Source of the DNA: Nostoc sp. C052
GTDB taxonomy: Bacteria; Cyanobacteriota; Cyanobacteriia; Cyanobacteriales; Nostocaceae
Direction: 5' to 3'
DNA length: 64,000 bases
Assembly: GCF_013393905.1 (NCBI RefSeq)
Contig: NZ_CP040272.1
Location: forward strand, 6,581,501-6,645,500
Shown: in pieces, positions 59,301 to 64,000 of the stretch
How the letters are laid out: the number at the start of each line of letters is the position of its first letter
How positions within the stretch are numbered: position 1 is the stretch's first letter
Made by a program: the position numbers and the translations under genes
Notes under the pieces: generated by a model
Told to the model about the DNA's origin: nothing
Database searches by the model: none
Seen by the model: only the letters and a program-made list of their open reading frames with translations

Positions 59301-62091
59301 TCATCATGTCCATCCCCAAGATATTGAACTGATCTCGGAAAAATTTTCCCATTTTGTTGAGCAGGAGTACATTTCTTACGAATACCGTTGGTTACACGTT
59401 GACGGAACTTATCACTGGTTCTACGAAAAGATGAGGTTAATTCGTGATGAAGCTAACTTCCCCATCGAATGGGTTGGTTACTGGGCAGATATTAACGATC
59501 GCAAATTGGCAGAATTAGCTTTGCAATCAGGTCAGCAACGATATCAACTTCTAGCAGAAGCCTCACCAGCTTGTATATTTCACACTGATATTAATGGCAA
59601 TGTCTTATATTTTAATCGACGCTGGAGTGAAATTACTGGATACAGTTTAGAAGAGTCTCTGGGAACAGGTTGGGTAAATGCCGTACATCCAGATGACCGC
59701 GAGCAGCTGTTGTTGAAATGGAATCAAGCAACAGCCGCTAAGTCAACATATAAATGCGAACATCGTTTTTTGCGTGATGATAGTACAGTAGTCTGGGTAA
59801 TTTGTCAGGCTTTGCCAGAATTTGGAGATGATGGAGAAATTAAAGGCTATATTGGTACAATTACAGATATTACTGAGAGAAAATTAGCAGAAGAAGCCTT
59901 GTGTGAGAGTGCAGAAAGAGAAAGAGCAATCGCCCAAGTAATTCAAAGAATGCGCCAAACGCTCGATCTAGAAACGATATTTGCAGCTACAACCGAAGAA
60001 TTACGGCAAGTACTCGACTGCGATCGGGTTGTTGTCTATCGTTTCAATCCCCACTGGAATGGCGAATTTGTCTCCGAGTCGGTGGGTAATGGTTGGATTT
60101 CTCTCATAGAAGAACACAACAATCACCCCGATCTCACAGAGGGTGTTTTACAAGATGGCCATTGCCTAGCAAAAATTTTGGATATTGCAGATAACCCAGT
60201 GGAAAATGCCGATCTGCAAGCAACCCCAGGTACAAGTTTCCGCTGTGTCCCAGACATTTACAACGCTGAATTTCATCCTACTTATATCAACCTTTTAGAG
60301 CGCTTTCAGGCCAAAGCCTACATTATTGTCCCCATTTTGTATGGTAGTCAGGTTTGGGGATTACTGGCGAGTTATCAAAATTCCGATTCCCGCCAATGGA
60401 AACCAGAAGAAATCAACATCGTGGTTCAAATTGGCAATCAATTGGGTGTTGCGCTACAGCAGGCACAATTGCTGGCGCAAACTCAAAGACAGTCACAAGC
60501 ATTGCAAGAAGCAGTAATCATTGCTGATGCCGCTAACCGTGCCAAAAGCGAATTCCTCGCCAACATGAGCCACGAACTGCGTACCCCACTTAATGCCATC
60601 CTTGGTTTTACCCAAGTTATGAGCCACGATCGTGCTTTATCCACTGAACATCAGCAAAATCTAGCAATCATCAATCGTGCTGGCGAACATCTCCTCAACT
60701 TAATCAACGACATTTTGGAAATGTCTAAAATCGAAGCCGGCAGAATAACATTAAATCTCAACAGTTTTGACTTAATTCGCCTCTTGGAAAACCTCGAAGA
60801 AATGTTGCGCTTCCGTGCCACCTCCAAAGGATTAGAATTAGTCTTTGAATATACATCTCGCCTCCCGCAGTATATCCAAGCTGATGAAAGTAAACTGCGT
60901 CAAGTCTTACTTAACCTCCTGGGAAATGCCATCAAATTTACCGATACTGGGAGGGTAACGCTGCGGGTGGGGATGGGGACTGAGGACTGGGGACTGGGGA
61001 CTGGGGACTGGGGCAGTGTAGTGGGAGGAGCAGGGGAGCAGAGGAGAATAATTAATCTCCAATGCCCAATACCCAATGCCCAATGCCCAATCCCTAATGC
61101 CCAATGCCCAATCCCTAATGCCCAATCCCTAATCTTCGAGGTACAAGATACCGGTCGTGGTATTGCGCCACAAGAAATTGACTTACTGTTTGAAGCTTTT
61201 GGGCAAACTGAAACCGGAAGAAAATCGCAACAGGGAACAGGACTAGGTTTAGCAATTAGCCGCAAATACGTGGAACTAATGGGGGGAAATATTAGCGTCG
61301 CTAGCACTATTGACGAGGGAAGTAAATTTGCTTTTGATATTCAAATTAATCTAGCCACAGCTAGCGAAATCCAGGTCAAAAAAACTAGATTTCAAGTTAT
61401 TAGTTTAGCTCCGGCTCAAAGCGAATACCGCATTTTAGTAGTTGATGACGCTAAAGATAGCCGTTTAGTACTAGTGAAAATTCTGACATCCATTGGTTTT
61501 GCGGTCCAGGAAGCAGTAAATGGTACTGAAGCGATCGCACTTTGGCAGAAATGGCAACCACATTTAATCTTAATGGATATGCGGATGCCAATTATGGACG
61601 GCTATGAAGCCACAAGAATTATTAAAGCTAGAGAAGAAACCTCAATCCCAAATCGCACAACTATTATTATTGCTTTAACTGCTAATGCCTTTGAAGAACA
61701 ACGAGAAGCAATAATCAAAGCAGGTTGTGATGATTATATTAATAAGCCTTTCCGTGAAGAACAATTACTAGAAAAAATCAGCGAATATTTAGGAGTTCAA
61801 TATATTTATCAAGAAGAAAGCTATCAGTTAAAAAACGCCAAGGAAGAAGGGTCAAAATTAATGTTGACTCTCACTGATTTAGTGACTCTGTTATCTGCGA
61901 TGTCACCAGAATGGGTGAAACAGTTGTATACTGCCGCAGCCCAATGTAGTGATGATTTAATTTTAGAATTGATTGAGCAAATACCTTCTGAAAATGGTGT
62001 ATTAAGAAATTTCATCAGGAATTTAGCTCATGATTTTCAGTTTGAGAAAATTATGGAATTGACGAGTATTGCCGGAGTATTATCCAGTTAA
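56377..62091 (+). CDS. Hybrid sensor histidine kinase with multiple PAS/GAF domains
   Basis: 1904 residues from ATG 56377; the frame is also open from a TTG at 56353, but the ATG directly precedes the receiver fold. Order: N-terminal receiver-like domain (1-115) in which the phospho-acceptor Asp is Asn56 and the conserved Lys is Gln108; PAS (about 195-320); GAF; PAS (about 505-625); GAF; three PAS (about 785-1180); a GAF related to cyanobacteriochromes (about 1195-1370); HisKA with NMSHELRTPLNAI (His about 1399); HATPase_c interrupted at about 1531-1586 by repeat-encoded residues; and a canonical C-terminal receiver with Asp1734 (LMDMRMP). The stimulus is unknown. No partner gene is adjacent. 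Confidence 0.92.
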   Translation: MDAQKIKILLVDDNLENLHFLSDILQHQGYQVQSVISGQLAINTALASPPDLLLLNFLMQEMDGYEVCQRLKAKDKTQEIPIIFFGALDDFFEKTDVFNLGNIDYISQPFQTKEVLLRIQNQLTIQRLKQQLKEQNYQLQQEIKERQLVAVKLNIRNRQIEDIFKEIPVSLSKAICREVYQSERLLVEAALKKSEIQYRHLVETSQDMIWSVDINGIITFVNPAVKQIYGYEPQEMIGRVLTDFISPTQVAEDQVAFEGVIQGKSIFQHETTCVAKDGTLLYLMFNAIALRNEEGQVIGITGTASNITQRRGVEKLLQESAIKLRNHNLVLTQLAQNQTLYQGDLKTALSKITETAVKNIGMERASVWLYDKTGMKIQCFDLFEGSRNQHSQGLFLSAADYPAYFAALQQEQPIAADDAHTDPRTKEFSASYSRLNITSVLDTPIRLEGKTVGVLCLEAVKVTHHWTLEDQNFARSLGNLVSLVLEAKERQRAEAARRASEEKLASAFRSSPDPIALIKIPNKRYIEVNDSFCRFFGYSRSQVIDRTDEELNFWVNPEEYNFLTHVLQQTKAIRNFEIDVCTTTGEIRTTLLSAEMIKIDGHWYILGTAKDITERKQAENESRLLLLTTQAITRASNVKSALAVVLRLICHTIGWDFGEAWIPDEDGTVLKHSLGWYSEECSLAEFSRQSQAIKFALGVGLPGRVWQNEEPEWIEDVSKVTEPIFLRSQQAAKVGLKAGFGVPIVAGSQVLAVLVFFKRSSVLVDRRLLLLVSAVAAQLGGLIERKTLEQELALREARLNAFFSSAPVGMNILDKQLRFVQINQLLAEINGVPQQDHIGQTIHEILPHIAPLVEPIYQQVLLTGQPIINQELSSISIKEPDIIRHFLASYFPILGEDDRPSGVGTVLVEISYRKHVEQELRLANERLQYLLTSSPVVIYSSKTSEDFGTTFISENVKEMVGYEAQEFINNSSFWLHHVHPQDIELISEKFSHFVEQEYISYEYRWLHVDGTYHWFYEKMRLIRDEANFPIEWVGYWADINDRKLAELALQSGQQRYQLLAEASPACIFHTDINGNVLYFNRRWSEITGYSLEESLGTGWVNAVHPDDREQLLLKWNQATAAKSTYKCEHRFLRDDSTVVWVICQALPEFGDDGEIKGYIGTITDITERKLAEEALCESAERERAIAQVIQRMRQTLDLETIFAATTEELRQVLDCDRVVVYRFNPHWNGEFVSESVGNGWISLIEEHNNHPDLTEGVLQDGHCLAKILDIADNPVENADLQATPGTSFRCVPDIYNAEFHPTYINLLERFQAKAYIIVPILYGSQVWGLLASYQNSDSRQWKPEEINIVVQIGNQLGVALQQAQLLAQTQRQSQALQEAVIIADAANRAKSEFLANMSHELRTPLNAILGFTQVMSHDRALSTEHQQNLAIINRAGEHLLNLINDILEMSKIEAGRITLNLNSFDLIRLLENLEEMLRFRATSKGLELVFEYTSRLPQYIQADESKLRQVLLNLLGNAIKFTDTGRVTLRVGMGTEDWGLGTGDWGSVVGGAGEQRRIINLQCPIPNAQCPIPNAQCPIPNAQSLIFEVQDTGRGIAPQEIDLLFEAFGQTETGRKSQQGTGLGLAISRKYVELMGGNISVASTIDEGSKFAFDIQINLATASEIQVKKTRFQVISLAPAQSEYRILVVDDAKDSRLVLVKILTSIGFAVQEAVNGTEAIALWQKWQPHLILMDMRMPIMDGYEATRIIKAREETSIPNRTTIIIALTANAFEEQREAIIKAGCDDYINKPFREEQLLEKISEYLGVQYIYQEESYQLKNAKEEGSKLMLTLTDLVTLLSAMSPEWVKQLYTAAAQCSDDLILELIEQIPSENGVLRNFIRNLAHDFQFEKIMELTSIAGVLSS
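60967..61134. repeat. Heptanucleotide STRRs inside the ATPase domain of the hybrid kinase
   Basis: Two tracts: GGGGACT units at about 60973-61013 and CCCAATG/CCCTAAT units at about 61062-61134, separated by a short spacer. The insertion keeps the frame and lies between the N-box (LLNLLGNAIKF) and the G1 box (DTGRGIA). It encodes repeats such as CPIPNAQ. Confidence 0.9.
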
Positions 62092-62644
62092 TCAGAATTG
62101 TGGATTTGGTAACACAAACATCCCTCCTAATACTATTTCACGACAAATAAGCAGCAGGGAAGCAGGGAGCAGGGGAAAAGGTTAAAGGTTGGGAGCATCC
62201 CAATTTTGCAAAAACATGTTTGTCATTGCGAGCGCAACATTGTGGAGCGTTCGCGTAGCGTCTCGTAGAGAAGTAATCGCAAGATATGAGATTGCTTCTC
62301 TACGCTGTCGCTTCGTTCGCAATGACAATTTATCACCTGGGTTTGATAGAAATTAGACATTTGGGATGCTCCCTAAAGGTTTTTTCTTTTCCTTTCCCTT
62401 TACTCTATTCCCTTTAACCGACAAGTATTGGATTGGAGTTAAGTACTTAATTCGGGTTGAAAGAACTGGAACACGAGCAAGTAAACCATATCATCAGATC
62501 GTCTGTTACATTTAAAACATCTTCTGAGTTAAACAGAATCGTAGGGTTAAGAAGACTAAAAAACTTAATTTCCTTAAAGAAACTGGGTTGAGAGTACCTG
62601 TAATATGGGAGACTTGGCAATATTCCCTATAAATCAGATTCAAG
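62092..62644. repeat. Intergenic region with a nested repeat insertion
   Basis: Contains a G/C-rich repeat of the TTGTCGGTTAA family (minus orientation, about 62153-62434), which is split by the MITE-like element 62191-62373. No gene is supported in the remainder. Confidence 0.8.
62191..62373. mobile_element. MITE-like element with 13-bp inverted ends and 8-bp target duplication
   Basis: Perfect inverted ends GGGAGCATCCCAA (62191-62203) and TTGGGATGCTCCC (62361-62373) flanked by the direct repeat TAAAGGTT (62183-62190 and 62374-62381). Inside is a long imperfect palindrome starting TGTCATTGCGA (62221) and ending CGCAATGACA (62327) that contains the TCTCGTAGAGAA core. No coding capacity. It is probably mobilised in trans by a transposase elsewhere. 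Confidence 0.85.
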
Positions 62645-63130
62645 ATGAGTAACACAATTTCGGATATTGCAGTCAAGACCATTAACGGTGAGGATAAACA
62701 ATTAAATGAGTACACGGGTAAGGTACTCTTAATTGTGAATGTGGCTTCCTACTGCGGTTATACTTCTCAATACGAGGGGTTAGAAAAGCTAAACCAGAAG
62801 TATAGAGAGGCAGGGTTACGTATTTTGGGGTTCCCTTGTAACGATTTTGGAGCGCAGGAACCAGGAAGCAATGAAGAAATTGTGCAATTCTGCACGAGTA
62901 AATATAGTGTTACATTTGAACTATTCGATAAAGTTCATGCCAAAGGCTCACAGCAGCATCCACTTTATGAGCGACTTACCAAAGCCGTTGAGCCAAAGGG
63001 AACTATTGCTTGGAACTTTGAAAAATTTTTAGTTAATAAGCAAGGTGAAGTAGTCGCTCGATTTAATAGTAGTGTGCAGCCAAATTCACCAGAAATAATT
63101 GCCATAATTGAGAAGGAATTAGCAAAATAG
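62645..63130 (+). CDS. Glutathione peroxidase family protein
   Basis: 161 residues. The peroxidatic Cys is in NVASYCGYTSQYEGL near residue 37, with the Gln in GFPCNDFGAQEPGS and the Trp in IAWNFEKFLV completing the usual site. This is the Cys (not seleno-Cys) type that reduces lipid or hydrogen peroxide, usually with NADPH or thioredoxin in cyanobacteria. It is cytosolic and monocistronic. The ATG at 62645 gives the standard family length. Confidence 0.94.
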   Translation: MSNTISDIAVKTINGEDKQLNEYTGKVLLIVNVASYCGYTSQYEGLEKLNQKYREAGLRILGFPCNDFGAQEPGSNEEIVQFCTSKYSVTFELFDKVHAKGSQQHPLYERLTKAVEPKGTIAWNFEKFLVNKQGEVVARFNSSVQPNSPEIIAIIEKELAK

Positions 63131-63283
63131 TCATTGATAATTGGTCATTAGTAATTAGGTAAAATTTTCTTTCCTATTAACTATTGACTTCTAGCTCTAG
63201 ACTGTTAAATTTATTTGCGTCTAGTGCTTTAATGGAGAATAGTGTCTCAATGAGTAGTTTAATTTATTTGTGTCTAATTTGTC

Positions 63284-64000
63284 ATGAACGTTGCAATCAT
63301 TGGTTGTGGTTATGTTGGTTATAAAGTTGCTCAATATTGGCAGCAAAATATGAATTTTGTTGTCAGTGTAACCACGACTTCTCCTGAGCGTCTACCTGCA
63401 CTAAAATCAGTATCTCAAAGAGTTGTAGTTACCTGCGGTAATGACATAGATAGTCTAAAATCAGTTTTGCACAATCAAGATGTTGTACTTTTGAGTATTG
63501 GTGCAAAAAGTGGAGAAGTTTATGAAGAAACTTATCTACAAACTGCCCAAGCTTTAGTTTCATGTTTGCAGCAAATTAAAAGTGTAAAACAATTAATATA
63601 CACAGGAAGCTATGCTGTCTATGGTGACAGAAATGGTGTATGGGTAGATGAAGAAACACCCCTCGCACCCGCTAATTTAAATGCCCAAATTCTGAGAAAA
63701 ACAGAGGAGATATTGCTATCAGCATCTAGCGAACATCTCCGGGTTTGTATTTTCCGCTTAGGAGGAATTTATGGAACTGGCAGAGAACTAGTAAAGATAT
63801 TTAGCAGATACTCTGATACAACCCGTCCGGGCAGTGGCGAAGATATCACAAATTGGATTCATTTGGATGATATTGTTGGTGCAATAGAATTTGCCCGTCA
63901 CCGTCGTTTACAAGGGATTTACAATTTAGTCGATGATGCACATCTTACTAGCCGAGACTTGTTAGATAGCTTATTTGAAAAACATAATTTACCCAAGGTT
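63284..64000 (+). CDS. NAD-dependent epimerase/dehydratase family protein (partial, runs off the window)
   Basis: 239 codons are visible without a stop before the window end. The N-terminus MNVAIIGCGYVGYKVAQYW has the GxGxxG dinucleotide motif. LIYTGSYAVYGD near 105-117 and ILRKTEEILL near 140 follow the extended SDR pattern, although the usual YxxxK Tyr is replaced near the RKTEE stretch. FRLGGIYGTGRELV and WIHLDDIVGAI are also typical. Probably acts on a nucleotide sugar or sugar-like substrate. Confidence 0.85.
   Translation, partial: MNVAIIGCGYVGYKVAQYWQQNMNFVVSVTTTSPERLPALKSVSQRVVVTCGNDIDSLKSVLHNQDVVLLSIGAKSGEVYEETYLQTAQALVSCLQQIKSVKQLIYTGSYAVYGDRNGVWVDEETPLAPANLNAQILRKTEEILLSASSEHLRVCIFRLGGIYGTGRELVKIFSRYSDTTRPGSGEDITNWIHLDDIVGAIEFARHRRLQGIYNLVDDAHLTSRDLLDSLFEKHNLPKV

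Overview
The window looks like chromosomal DNA of a filamentous, heterocyst-type cyanobacterium of the Nostoc/Anabaena group. The evidence is the very frequent HIP1-type octamer GCGATCGC, tandem heptanucleotide repeats (STRRs) and short palindromic repeats between genes, and cyanobacterial genes such as zipN/ftn2, an HstK-type Ser/Thr-His kinase, a tal-pyk-gap cluster, geosmin synthase with encapsulin-like partners, and nitrogenase-derived sequence. No rRNA, CRISPR array, prophage or transposase-bearing insertion sequence was seen. One tRNA-Lys(UUU) is present.

Layout. 0-7.4 kb: NAD malic enzyme, an Rpn/DUF2887-type nuclease-like protein, a large PhoD-like phosphatase, and dihydroxyacetone kinase dhaK-dhaL without dhaM. 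7.4-17.3 kb: an unknown protein, cell-division protein ZipN, pyruvate dehydrogenase E1 alpha, a mutarotase-like protein, tRNA-Lys, class II fructose-bisphosphate aldolase, and a DUF4350/MoxR pair. 17.9-29.9 kb: a repeat-bearing Ser/Thr kinase, PBP2, a PotA-like ATPase without its permease, and a 1940-residue Ser/Thr-His kinase. 29.9-42.2 kb is the accessory-looking part: repeat-rich DNA, geosmin synthase followed by two family 2B encapsulin-type shell proteins on the same strand, then on the other strand a nitrogenase chimera (NifH N-terminal third joined in frame to the NifN C-terminal two thirds) downstream of an XRE/periplasmic-binding-domain regulator, and two unknown ORFs, one carrying a near-perfect 192-bp tandem duplication. 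42.2-47.6 kb: gyrA overlapping lnt, a 58-residue membrane protein and an Arg-rich secreted repeat protein. 47.7-51.7 kb: transaldolase, pyruvate kinase and GAPDH, a sugar-catabolism cluster. 52-64 kb: a VWA protein, a Rieske protein, Hsp20, a 1.9-thousand-residue hybrid histidine kinase, glutathione peroxidase and a partial NAD-dependent epimerase.

The strongest signals are (1) the NifH-NifN chimera at 37096-38478, which keeps the NifH P-loop and the first cluster cysteine but loses the second cluster cysteine; (2) the geosmin synthase/double-encapsulin cluster, in which a TGLGTSA-type motif occurs three times in the enzyme and resembles the N-terminal arm of the shells; and (3) a set of MITE-like and STRR repeats, some with clear target duplications. 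One of these is nested inside another repeat, several sit on stop codons, and two have expanded inside coding sequence (lnt and the ATPase domain of the hybrid kinase). All calls come from reading the sequence and the conceptual translations. No database search was run.
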